Assembly (NCBI RefSeq): GCF_901000735.1
Contig: NC_081551.1
Span: 13,824,906 to 13,888,905, forward strand
DNA length: 64,000 nucleotides
Direction of reading: 5' to 3'
Source of the DNA: Corylus avellana
Lineage: Eukaryota; Streptophyta; Magnoliopsida; Fagales; Betulaceae
A program made the translations under genes and the position numbers. Positions 32,735-45,700 of the stretch are shown here, one piece after another; position 1 is the first letter of the stretch; the number at the start of each line of letters is the position of its first letter. Under the pieces are notes generated by a model. The model did no database searches, was not told where the DNA came from, and saw only the letters and a list, made by a program, of their open reading frames with translations.

Positions 32735-33205
32735 TGTTAAAGAGAATGTAGCCGTTGCAGAAAATCCAGCTAGTAATTCTCCCTACTTTGCAAAAGGAAA
32801 TTACGATCACAATCTCCAATATTCCTCAACTGCTGAAATTGTGGAATTCAATCGTGATGCTCAAGCTGCAGCCAAGGTAATCTCAACTACAATGGGCAAG
32901 AATTATCTCAATCACCTAAATCTTGTTCATCAGCTAGCCTTGGCAAAAGACATACAAGGAAAGACTTACCATACTCTGCATCAATCAATCTTGGGTGTGA
33001 TGCAACCTAGTTTCCTCTCAAAGACAATAAAGAAGATCAAACCTTACAAGGAAACATATATCGTATACATGACTCTGGCAGAATCAATTTGTAATTAATT
33101 GTTTATTTATTTATTTTTTTTGGTTGAGAAACATGTGTATACAATGATGTATGCACTCTGTGCAAAATTAAAGTTCTGCAATACAACTTTATTTCCATTT
33201 TTTCA
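32735..33205 (+). repeat. Copia 3' LTR
   Basis: TGTTAAAGAGAATG to TTTTTTCA, 471 bp, followed by tgtag (partner agtag at 21437-21441). Confidence 0.9.
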
Positions 33206-34569
33206 TGTAGGTCCTTGCAATGTTTATGAAACATCTATGCAAGTAAAAATACCAACTTTTTACACGGAACCTTACACATTTATAGAGAAACCCTATTTTC
33301 TTCAAAACTCTCATCTTTTTTCATATTTTATGTCTCGTAAGACTTGGGCAGTACAGTGATGTGTTTACGTGTGTAAACAAATCGAATGCAAAACCTCTTT
33401 TTAGTGATCTTAGGAAAATAACCTCAAAACTTTCTTTGATCAAAATTAAGAAATACAACATAACTACCTACACGATTATCATAATTTGAGCAGCATCTCA
33501 TTAATATAAATATTCACTTATTTTATACTGCAATATGAGCATTGTAACAATAATTTAATAATTGTAGCATAGCCACATATAAATTTATATAGACATTACT
33601 AGTAACTTTTGGAGTTTTATATTCACTTGTTAATTGTTGCGGTTTGTAGAGTATAAAGCTGAAAGTAATGGGCTAGTCTTACGATTGTATTAACTAGTTA
33701 GTGGGCTTAGTTTGTTAGCAGTTAGTTATTGGGTTGGTCATTTTAAGGAAAAGACTTAACCTGTAATTTGTTTTTAGAAAACAACCATGCGAATTAAGTT
33801 TAGTAAATAAAAGTTAATTATAAATAATATACATTATTTTTTTAATGTATATATGTATGTATATTAATAAATATATATGAGTCGAGTTCACAAGTGAATC
33901 AAACTTTATACGAGCCTTATACGAACATTAACCGAGTGGAGCTAAGTTATACACGAATATGTATCGTTTAATAGTCTTGTATTCATGAACCCGTTAAATA
34001 GTCAAGTCTAGTTCGAGCCAAGCCTGAGCGTGTTCAAGAGTAACTTTATTCATTTACGACCATTAGTTTTATTTATTTAGGATAAATTTGTAACTCTAAT
34101 AGATTTGCTACATGGAACATACAATTGGGGCATGACTAGTTAGACAAGATCCATGTGTCATTAACTCAGCGGTCTGACCTGATATGCAATTAATTAACTG
34201 GACGGTAGGTTGACAAATGGATCTTAATTAATTTTGTAAAAGCTAAGGACTTGTCAAAATAAAAACCTAGAAACTAAATTTATTTTTTCCCATTTTTTTT
34301 TTTTCATGAACCCTTAGATTGCTATTAAGCATCGTGGCATAAATCTGAATACACTAATCTGTATACAAATAATTGGAGGAAATGAGAGGCTCCCAACAGG
34401 TGACCCACTCCCCTATCAAAATGTTACTTTCAAAACAAAAAAACAAGAAAAGAGAGTATAAAATGTGGGCCTAAACTGACCCTATGAAACAAAAACCAAG
34501 AGCATCTCATATTTCCCACAATTACTAGAACTTCACTATAATCTTACGAAACTACAAAGAAATATGATA
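33206..34569. other. Region between the copia element and LEPA; hAT sub-terminal relic
   Basis: No gene. From about 33875 to 34075 there are CGAGTTCAC, ACGAGCC and CGAGTGGAGC motifs like the sub-terminal repeats of the hAT element at 28600, probably a decayed fragment. The 3' UTR of LEPA should lie just below 34570, but no clear AATAAA on the minus strand was found. Confidence 0.4.
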
Positions 34570-37500
34570 TCATAATACCTCCTTTTCAAGTTTCAACACA
34601 GCCATGAAGGCTTCTTGAGGTACATCAACTTTACCGATTGCCTTCATTCTTTTCTTCCCTTCAGCCTGAAAGAAAAAGATAAGAAAACACTTATGTACAA
34701 TGCTAACTGCAAATCAGAGATTTTATATCACAGGAATAATCCATTGCATAATATGAAGCTTCCAAGTTCATAGAACTGCAAGCTAAAAGACCTTTTCCTT
34801 TGTTACTGTTGAACACAATATGATAAAATTGTTTTTTAAAGTAGTAAATATACATCAATGCACAAAGCATGGGATCAAATAAGCCATTGATAGACTCCCC
34901 CCGCCCCTCCATCCCCCGGGGATAAAAACAAATCCCATAGTTTGAAAGTTGGGATCTCTAACAACCAAGTGGGAGATGGGAATAGTGATCAAAATTTAGT
35001 TGTCTGGATTGACACTCAAGATCTCAGACACCCTTCTCAACTATTTGATGCAGCTCTCATAGACAACTAGGGTTTCCCCCCAAATCATGGAAAATGTGAA
35101 AAGAACAACATTAAACGAAGCATGAAGGACCATTTTTCTAGCAGCAAGCTACTTTCTAAGGCACTTCTGACAAGCATGAAACATTTGTCACTGATTGCTA
35201 AGAAGATTAAAGCAAAATTGCAAGGGTAATAATAGGTAAGCGACATGACACCAACATTGGGAATGATAGGTAATGCGACATGCTGACGATAATCCTATTA
35301 TATAACCATGCAATTGTGTGGCAGTCAGCTCTTGTATTTCAGAACTTTCAGGTCAAGGGACTAACATGATTAAAATCCATTCACAGTTGTTACTCATCAA
35401 AGGGCCACTTGTTACATCTACAATACGATAATATGCTTCATGATGTTCTTACAGCCTTGCAACATCAACACAAATATAATTTGCTAACAAATCCAATACT
35501 TCTGGCAAGTGCAGCACCTGTTTTTTAAGCAGTTTCTTTTTCCTTGTAATATCCCCACCTACAAGAATTAAAGAGAAAGAAAAATATTAATGAAAATGAA
35601 GGAATAAACATCACTCACATCAGGGGGGCAAAAAGAAGGAAAGAGTTAACCCAGAAAATTTAAAAATCTATTTATTTGAAAAAGATTGTATGAGGACGAG
35701 GAACCCTTCCATGAAAGAATGTATGAAACTAAAAGATGATGGAAAGAGAAAAGGAATTGCGCTTCTCCAGAATTACATCTGACAGCTATATACCATGTGA
35801 CAAAAAATCTATTTACATTGAACAAGTATATGCACAGAAGCTCCTTCCTGTGCAGGCTTCAGAAATAACTGCACGTTCTTAAGAGGAAGATTCTAATCTT
35901 ACCATAGCATTTAGATAAAACATCCTTCCTAATAGCCGATAAAGATTCACTAGCAATCACTTTTGCACCTATGCATGCCTGTCATGGATATGGTACACAA
36001 TGTTGCAGCCGAGTTAGCATAACCAGAAGAATCAGAGTTAAGTAGAAAATTGAATACTTGGCATTCTCTCAAGTAGCACTAGTACAGCACAAAAGCTCAT
36101 GATTTTCTAATCAGAAATCCCATATGAGCCTTAATTTTAATGTAATGGTTAAATATAAATGTATCTGTGATTTGATAACAAAAAAAAGGGACCAAATAAA
36201 ATATTTGAAGTTACTCAACGAGCAAGCTTCTGCAAATTATTTACTCAGTCTAGATGTCAAGAATATCAACAACAACAGTAAAATATACCAGCAAACACTT
36301 TTGACTTCCTAATCCTAAATTCCAAAACGCTAATTTAATTTTCTAAGTCCAAAACCTAATTTTAGACATACAACCCTATTAGCTCCTCACTGGTTTTGCA
36401 TTAGAAAGTTTCTCCTAGAATCTTAAAAGGAAAAAGGTCAAGTGACCAAATGTTAAGTTTTCAATATCAGTCTCCAATTCCCACAAGAGGAGTTCTTGAT
36501 AGCCCTCCCCTCTTGACCTACAACATTACTACTCAAAGAGTTTAAGCTGTTAAAAGAAAATGGCTTTCAGTTTTGAATTGAAAACACACAAAATGCTAGA
36601 AAAAACACATGCATCCATATTTATTTGAATACGTGTCTCTGTCTGTATATTCAAATGTATGTATATATGAGAATGTAAGTAACATGTTTCAGACACTTGT
36701 ATGCACTATTTAAATGGAAATACCGAGTAGTTACATCATGGTCACTAGTTTTTCTCTTTCATTCTCTCTTTTTCCATTTTCTATTTATGACATATAAATC
36801 ACAAAAATCATTATCCGGAAAATTTTGCAAATCACATATCAAAATGTTCTAATCTATGTTGAAAAAAGGAAAAAATAAGTAAAAGGAATTTTTTGTGGTC
36901 AGTTCATGTTGCACATTGAGGACCACATTTAAGCAGTTTTGTCAAGAACAAAACAGTAAATAGTATCATACTGCAGCTTTTGCATTACTTAAAATCCTGT
37001 GGCAAAACTACAAAAAGAGCATATGGATCTTACTTGAATGGGTATTTTAAACATTTGTCTGGGTATAAGCTCCTTCAGCTTTTGCGTCAAAGCTCTACCC
37101 ACAGGATATGCCTGAAAAAAAGGCAGCTTGGGTTGATGCAATAACAATAAGACCTTTGTCAATGTTAAATATTGATACATATACAGTTTCCAGCTAAGAC
37201 TTTACATGGTCTGACAAGGAAATAATATATAAATAAGTGATATGCTAACATCACAACACGCACACACGCCCGCACGCACATACTAACACTTTGTTTAAAA
37301 ATTTAAAGTGACTACCACGATGAACATGAGTTGAACAGAAGTTCATTACCTTATCTCTGTGCACAATAGTTGCCAATGGTTCCACATGATCACCATTAAT
37401 CTGAATGTCAAGTTTTAATAATTCACTTTCCTTGTACCTGGGAATCAAAAAGTGAGAATTAATAGTAAGTTATCACATAAATATAATCAGTCTTGCAAAA

Positions 37501-39888
37501 TAGTAAAACACATACTAAGATCATCCACTAAGACAGAAAGGGATATTTGAGATGCTTAATTTTAGAAAGAAAAAAAAAAACATTCATTTCACAAAACAAA
37601 AAGCATCCTAGCACACACAATATAAGTATTCCAGTCTTATCAATAAAACTGTCTTCTTTTCTCTAATAAAGGAAGAACTGTTGAACAACTGCATAGGAAA
37701 TAACTTTGCAATTTGCACAGGATGATCACTAGTGCTGAATGAATGCCATATCTGGTTATATGATAAGGTATCACGCATCAAATGCAAACCTTTATCCAGT
37801 TTGATATTAGTACAAAGAAAGCAACAGAGGGAAAAAGAAATTAAAATGGCTTTCCATCACTGGTGAAATTAGAAGTTCCTTTCTGAAGCCTGTCAATGAA
37901 ACTCCTTTAATATAAAAAAGTTTAGCTCCTCTTTCAACCTGTTCTAATGAACAATGCCAGCTGTATAATTCAGCAACCAAAATATTGCATACATTTTGAA
38001 TGATTGGCTGAGTAAACAAGTCAACTTTAAAGTGGATTTGTTGTGCGAAGAGTGTGCTATAACCATATAAATTTATAGAAGATCATCAAGAAGCTATACA
38101 TTCAATCCCATATAAATTCATAGAGTGAAATTTTTTAACATGTATTTACCCGAGAAAGGTATATTCCATGCTAGCATAACCCTTACTTCTGGACTTCAGC
38201 TGGTCAAAGAAATCACCAACCATCTGTCATATAAAGATATCAAGACGATTAAGGTTTGAAAAAAAAAAAAAAAAAAGAGCAAAATGTAACAGGGCAACAT
38301 AAGAAAAACCAACATTAACAAAACAGAGTCATACAAGGGAGTTGATCAAGGCAAGTTGACAGCAATAAAGCAAAAGGTTACCTCTGCGAGAGGTAATTCA
38401 TAGGTGATGGATGCTCTATTCTCTGTAATATATTTCATTTCTTTAAACACTCCCCTTCTGTCTTGAGCGAGCTCCATAAGTGGACCAATATAGTCTTTTG
38501 GCGTAAGCATCTCAATCTGTAAGTATTATTTCAAAATGAAATAACATTTAATTTGGCAAGCCAAAAAAAAAACGTTTTATCTTGATTCATATAACATTTA
38601 CATTAAGCAATATATATCTCAAGGTACAAGAAATAATAACCTTAACATATGGCTCCTCAATAGACCTCCTTTTTCCAGGTTCAGGAAGTAAACATGGATT
38701 TGAGCACTCGACCTTTAAGAATATCGAGATTGAAACATAGTTATGAGATGAAGATGACATCTATTTTAAACAAAGAAGGTTTATTTGCATATAGGGAATA
38801 TAGAATCAATCAATTTGCCATCAGAAAATATGGATATCAGATCAAAGAAAAGAAGTAAAGGGATGTAAGCATTTGCACAAAGGAATGGCACCAAAATCAC
38901 TACGATAAAACATTTGCAACTGTGTAACAAGTCCATGATGTGGATGCATAAACTGAAGATGACACTGAAAGTATATCCCAAAATTTCAACACTTATCTGT
39001 CCAGCCTTATTTTACCAATAATGGTTGATTTTATAAAATGGACAAACATCGTGGGATAAATTAAATATAAAGGACAAGAATCTTAGTTGGACAAAGTTGG
39101 GGCCAATGGAAGAGCAACCACAACAAAATCGAACATGAAAATAATTACACACAAACATGCACATACAAATAACACTAAAGAAAACACAAACGAATGAGAA
39201 CACATGATACTCATACTGACATCCTAAACGCAGACCTGAAACTGTCCCCATTATGTTGCACCTGAGTGTTCCCCGGCCACATAAATATATTGATAAGGTT
39301 AGAGTGGGCTAAGTTGTGATAACAAGGCACCCATACTAAAACCCTATAAATGCATGTCTTACAGATCAATGATGCAGATATTATTTTTGCCAACGAAAAT
39401 GAGAGATATGTTTCCACTTGATCAAAATTTTGAGTTTCCCTTGTCCTTCAAAGTTAGAACCATATGCATAGATGGCAGTTTACTAAGAGATAAAATACTG
39501 ACATCCATCTCAAATTCTTGAAATGTACAAATCAAAACAAATGCATTGAGTTTAGGATCAAGAAGAAATTACAGTATCACCATTTACACAATTCACTCTA
39601 TATACAACACTTGGAGCTGTAGTAATCAGGTTCAAATTGTATTCCCTCTCAAGCCTCTCCTGTAAACACAGAAAATAGGTAAGGGTAAATAAAAGACTCC
39701 AAAAGTTCAGACACATTTTAAAGTATTGTAAAAAACAGTAGACACTTCATAGCCCCCCCGCCCCAAAAAAAGAAAAAAAAAATCAGACAATTGAAAAGAA
39801 AGCAAACCTGAACTATTTCCATGTGGAGAAGACCCAAGAACCCACATCTAAAGCCAAAACCCATGGCACTTGAGGTCTCTGGCTCAAA
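34570..39888 (-). CDS. LEPA: LEPA exons 13-22: domains III, V and the LepA C-terminal domain
   Basis: Exon 13 has [18 protein letters not shown], exon 16 [19 protein letters not shown], exon 17 [10 protein letters not shown], and exons 20-22 the LepA-only C-terminal domain ([18 protein letters not shown], then [20 protein letters not shown]). The stop TGA is at 34572-34570. Introns range from 124 to 1055 bp and contain no recognised element. Confidence 0.93.
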
Positions 39889-42670
39889 CTGCAAAAACAG
39901 TATTGAAAAAACAGTTCTTTAATTTAGTTTATCAATATCAGCTCAGTCTATCAATGTGTTCCAGAATCACGAGCTACTTACTAAATAAAGAATAAGGATG
40001 AATAGTTTGATAATTATGTAAACCTTGGGACAGCCCTAGTTGCATCTCAAACAATAAAAGCACCTAAAACGTAATCATAAAGAATGAGACCACTATTCAT
40101 ACTTAAATGTTTAAGAAAAAATTAAAATTACTTTTTTTAGAGGGTGAGAAACACAGAAAGTACAAGGAAAAAAGAAAGAAAGTGCAAAACGCAGCTTAAT
40201 TTTAATCATTTTAATTAAAACCCAATGTTTTGAAAGAGCACATTGTCCAACACAGCATGAATCACTTTATTCATAGGTACATATTGTCAAGATTCCGCTC
40301 AAATCACAGGTTCTCTACATTTCAATCCCTTTTTTTTTTCCTGGGCACATTTCAATCCTTTTATAAAAATCCAACTTATAAAACAAAGCTTTTATTGAAA
40401 TTTATGTTGAAAATTAAATAGTGATTGAAATAAATGAATGCAATACTAAAACTTCAAAAGTTACATCTGACATGGGTACTTCACTGTGATTAGTAAGTGT
40501 CCAAGCAAGTAATTTTCAACATTTTTTTAAGACATAGAGAGATACCATTGAAGCATCTTAGACAACTCCTGCATCTTATGAGACTCATTATGTCAAAGAT
40601 GAGCGCCTAATATCTTAATGAAAAAGCAGATTTTTTTAATCATGAAGTTGATACAATTTCTTAAGATCTGTTTATCATGTTCTTTACCATTGTTTTTTAG
40701 TGGCTAATCATTTGTACCATGCATAAATTAGGTGTAAGTACTGGAAATTTGAGTCTTTTTGCATCACGGCTTGGCTAATAAACTTCAACATATATTTTTA
40801 CATAATCATATAACATACATTTAGTGGCCAAAAACTTAAAATAGAAGTGCTCCATTCTTATAGCATATTAGTCATGTACTGCACCTTCAATGCAGCATCG
40901 TTAAGTTGCAGTTTCTCAAGTGCATCACGTAACTCAGGAAACCTGGCAACAGAAAGGATGAAATTGGATGACGCTAGAGACACCAGAGCACAAAGTTCCA
41001 TCCTAGAATTCAGAAAACCAATGATAACAAGTAATTGATCAATACTGGTCTGCATCAACAGGAAACAGGCCGCAGAACACCATAGGAGTGGCTTCCTCAT
41101 ATCCAGGCAGTGATTTTTCTGCCTTTCTACTGTAGTGTGTAATTGTGTCACCCACCCTAGCATCGGCCACTGATCTTATAGAAGCTGAAAGATAGCCTAC
41201 CTGAAATGGTAGGCTAATACATAGTTAAACAGATATATCAAGAAATTTCTACAGCATCAGCAAACAATATTTTCATATGGAAACTAAGAACCATTGCTTT
41301 GAAAATACTCCAGGCAAGAAGGTTGAAGCTTCAATGAAGGAATATAAGATAAATCTCTTCTCATTAGTTTTTCTATTATTCTTTTATTTTTAATAGTGAT
41401 AAAGTTTGTATGGACGGTTTAGACACAAAAGGTGGAGGCTATTAATATTATTCACCTTATACAACTTAAGTTAACCTAATACAAGCATCCTATTATATAG
41501 GATTAGGAAAATACCATAAAGACTAAATCACCCCCAAAACCCTAATGACTCACTCAAACCCTAATTCTTCTAACACTCTCCCTCAAGCTAGAGCATATAC
41601 ATCATATGAATCCAGCTTGGAAGATACACGCAAACGAAAAACAACTAGAAAAACATACTTTAACACTCCCCCTCAAGCTGGAACAGCTCAGAGTACACAA
41701 AACAAAACTGCTCTATGAAGCTCTACGAGGGTACTGCCGGTATGGCCATTAAGCCCACATGGGCGGTACTGCCAACCGAAAAAAAAAAAAAAAAAACTCG
41801 ACAAAACAACACAAATATAGCGGAAAAACATTATTACAAACAAAGGGCCAAGGATTCAAACCCTAAGGCTTTGATACCATGATAAAGTTTATATGGACGG
41901 TTTAGACACAAAAGGTGGAGGCTACTATATTATTCAACTTATACNNNNNNNNNNNNNNNNNNNNNNNNNNNNNNNNNNNNNNNNNNNNNNNNNNNNNNNN
42001 NNNNNNNNNNNNNNNNNNNNNNNNNNNNNNNNNNNNNNNNNNNNTGATTCCCACACCAATTATCATACCAAAACCTAATATGGGAGCCATCACCGATTCC
42101 GAAATTGACAAATCTCGAGAAAACTTCCCATTCTCTCCAAATATGCTTCCACACTCCCATTCTTATGTTTCCACATTCTTATCATATTATTACATGACTA
42201 AATGCTTATTTTTTACTTATTACATTTCTATCATTATGTGATATTCATATGGAAATTAAGCTTAAATATGATGAAAATAAAGCAAACTTTAACAATGGGG
42301 GACATTACAACTTATCACACAGATTAGGGGATTTATAGCTCATAGTTCAGGGTTGAAAAGTACAATTTACCCTACTTTTAAATATTCAATCAAGCCATAA
42401 ACGGATATTAACAAAGAGAAGAGAGTACGTGATGTTCACTCAGATTTGGTTTTTTTCCCAGTGGACCTATCAACTGCAAACGTTTCTAATTTTACCTTCC
42501 AATTCTCTTTAGATTGAGGCCCAAGCTTTCTTAACCCTAAATCACCTCTCAAAAGGTGTACAAACCTTCTTCTATCCCATTAAACGACACTTAGCTCTTC
42601 ACCAAAACCTTCAATAAGAAATCTTTAAGAAACCTCTTCTAAAATGTGCCACTGAGGCAGGAATAGTATA

Positions 42671-42719
<49 letters not shown>

Positions 42720-45700
42720 TTGGAGACTAATACGCGACTCTTAAGCAATGTTGCCTCTCCCAACAGGTAAAGTTTCTTCCACCCTGGGAGATTAACTGCC
42801 TTCAAAACAAGGAAATAATAGATTCTACAAGGTCTTAAATGTTGCTCTTGACGGTAAACGCAAATAGAACATCTAAAGGGGGCCCAAGCTTAAAAGCTAA
42901 AACCATCATGAGACAAAACACATCCCTCATTACATCCACGGGAACCAATTCACTTTTCCCTGACACTAGTGCGGGACAAAGAGGGAAGGAGAAGAGGAAG
43001 AAGGGGTAAGGGAAGTCCATCTTTGTGACAACTAGGGTGTGCACTATCCACATGTACACAATGTCCTGAAAGAACTTTTTGTAATTGGAGCTCTTTGTAC
43101 CTTCTTTACCAAATTGTTTTAGCCTCAATTGTCTTTATTGCATGAGTTCTGACTCATAAACTGGAGGTGCAAGTGAATTAGCCAAGAATCATGTTTATAG
43201 AATCTATACATATTAAAATGGAAATCTGGAGAGAGATTATTTTGGACAAAAAAATAATTCCACTACTGACCTAGTTTTCCCTTGAAAGTCAATATAGGAT
43301 TATTTTCTGTTTCAAACTTCTTTAGTGCATAAAGTATCTCCTCACTGCAGTGTGTGTGTGAGAGAGAGAGACAGAGAGAGAGAGAGATATCATACTAAGA
43401 ACCAAATTATTGAGATGTATGACTTTACCTCCCCGGCAAACAGTTTTCCAACTTGCAACTGATTGGGAGATAAAACTCCAATTTCATCAGCAAAATAATC
43501 CTGTAGTTTAATGAATAAATGGTATAAAAGTTAGCACAAAGGATGGCAGAATTATACTTGAAGAGGCAGAAGGAAAACAAAAACAACTCACAATCAATTA
43601 ACACTGCTCTTAATAAAATTCAGTACAGTATATTGAATAAGCAGGCAGCAGTATATAAAACAATGCATACATATCTCAAATCAGCAGGTAATTCCATTAA
43701 TGTAAAATCTGATGGGAGGAAGAACAAGAACAAGTACTTTACCTTCCCACTGGCCATAAAATAAATTCGGTCACCTTTCTTTACAGTCCCATCAATGACT
43801 CGAAAATATACTATAACGCCTCTGTATGGATCATAGTAACTGCATAAAGATTCAAGAAAGCAAAAGATATTACTTGTGGGAAATGTGCTGTTCCTTTCAA
43901 AAACTAATGGATAATTAGTATCAATGTGAAGAATATAATTAGCTTCAACAAGCACGACTGATAAAATAAAAGGAAACTTGAAGTTCTCAGGGAGTGGATT
44001 GTCTATATTGAATTCAATGTAAACATCAGCTCTGGAAACTGAAGCTTTCATTTAGTGCAAAATCCTAAGCTGAGAGAGGGTTTTGCACAGATAAATCACA
44101 ATTAAGTGTACTTCTAATTGCCCATACTTTTAGCAAAATTATTTACAGACTAATAAATTGTTTCCCATTTAGAGTATGATGTACCTATCTACCCAACATA
44201 TATAGTTCCTGTGTGTGAAATGGACAATAGTGCAAACAAAGAGGAAAATTTAAAGAAAAATGTAAAATATAGGAAATCTATCAAATGTAAAACAATTTAT
44301 GTAAAACCATGACTAAGATCACTATTTTTATTTTTGTTTAAAAAAATAAACTGTATATGATGTATTAGTATGGCGACAACAAATTTTCTACAAACTAGTT
44401 GGAGATTGAAATGTTCATGGCAGTAGAAAACAGAGAGACTGGTTTGGTGATATCACTATTCTGGAGATGTGCACCCATGTTTACAACTTCAGATAGTTCA
44501 CCTAAGGCTCCAAGCCATTGGATGCAAAAGTTCAATAGTGCCAACTCGGCTCAACTCACATCAACTCAGGTAGTCTTAATCCATCTAATTGGGGTTGGTG
44601 ACATGGATTTATACACCACTGGGCCTTATCTAGGGCAAGCCATATGAACAAGAAAGAGCGAATGCCTTAGTCATAATCTTTTATGCAAGGGAATTGCGTC
44701 TCTTTTGTTTGAAAGATGTAACAGTTTTAAAAATTGTTAACCTAGAAAACATTATCGAACATATTAAATTCAATAAATTCAAGAAACATAAACTTCTTCT
44801 AACTTGTATGCTATTCATTTGCAAACTATATACCCGTGCTAGAATTCAAAATAGCAAAATTGATAATTACAATTGAAGAGGGTAGAAAAATGTACTGGTA
44901 TCATTTAGGCATACACAATAGAGACAAATATGAATATATAGAGGTAAGAAATGACAACAGCATAATGAAATGGAGTTGATTGCCATTGAAAAGATGTGAT
45001 TGAGTCAAATATGCACCTGTCAAATATTAAAGCCCTCAATGGCCTTTCAGCAGTATCCTTGGGTGGGGGAATCCGTTCAACAATCGCATTGAGAATTTCA
45101 GTTATACCAATTCCCTCCTACAAAAGAGAAGGAATGCCAATACTACTACTTTCCATGAGGTACAGACTTATGCCATGTGTTCACTATAAAGATAAAATTA
45201 ACGAAAACTGACCTTAGCAGAGCAGAATATGGCACTGCTACAATCTAACCCAACAACCTACATTAAAAAAGTATAGAACCAGTTATGAATTTTCTTTTCT
45301 GATAAATAATTCATTTCATTAATGAGCGCAGAGGGGTACAACCTAGTACATATGATGTATACAAAGAAAGTCCTCACATGCTAAAAGAAGAACAAAAATG
45401 CACAAATTCATAACAATGAGAAAATTGATAGTTATTAAATGCTACAGTCCAACTAAAAAGCAATTTGACCAGGGTGTTCTTGAACCCTTCCCTTGTCTTC
45501 TCACGATCTTCAAAACATCTAGCATTCTGCTATCTCCATATACTCCACATTAAACACAATGGGTCCATCCTCCACACATCTAGAATTGAGCGTCTACCCA
45601 CCTGACCTCGCTGACAATCTAACACTTGTACCACCCTTGCAGGCATAACCCAAAATACTTTGAATAGGGTAAAGATCACACTCCATAATTCTCTTGCTAC

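Larger units (their letters stand above)
21442..33205 (+). mobile_element. Copia LTR retrotransposon (Ale/Retrofit-like) with nested insertions
   Basis: 5' LTR 21442-21884, primer site, gag, protease, integrase, reverse transcriptase, RNase H, polypurine tract and 3' LTR 32735-33205 all lie on the plus strand. Target duplication is agtag/tgtag (4 of 5). Without the two insertions (22108-25658 plus duplication; 28600-31415 plus duplication) the element is about 5.4 kb, a normal copia size. Several stops and shifts break the polyprotein. The RNase H segment with WCDNVGALALVANPVYHART places it near the Ale/Retrofit lineage (from memory). Confidence 0.9.

Noticed and set aside
41902..42160. Reading frames crossing the 100-N gap
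   Set aside because: They are joined only through unknown bases. The left side is an LTR and the right side a LINE fragment.
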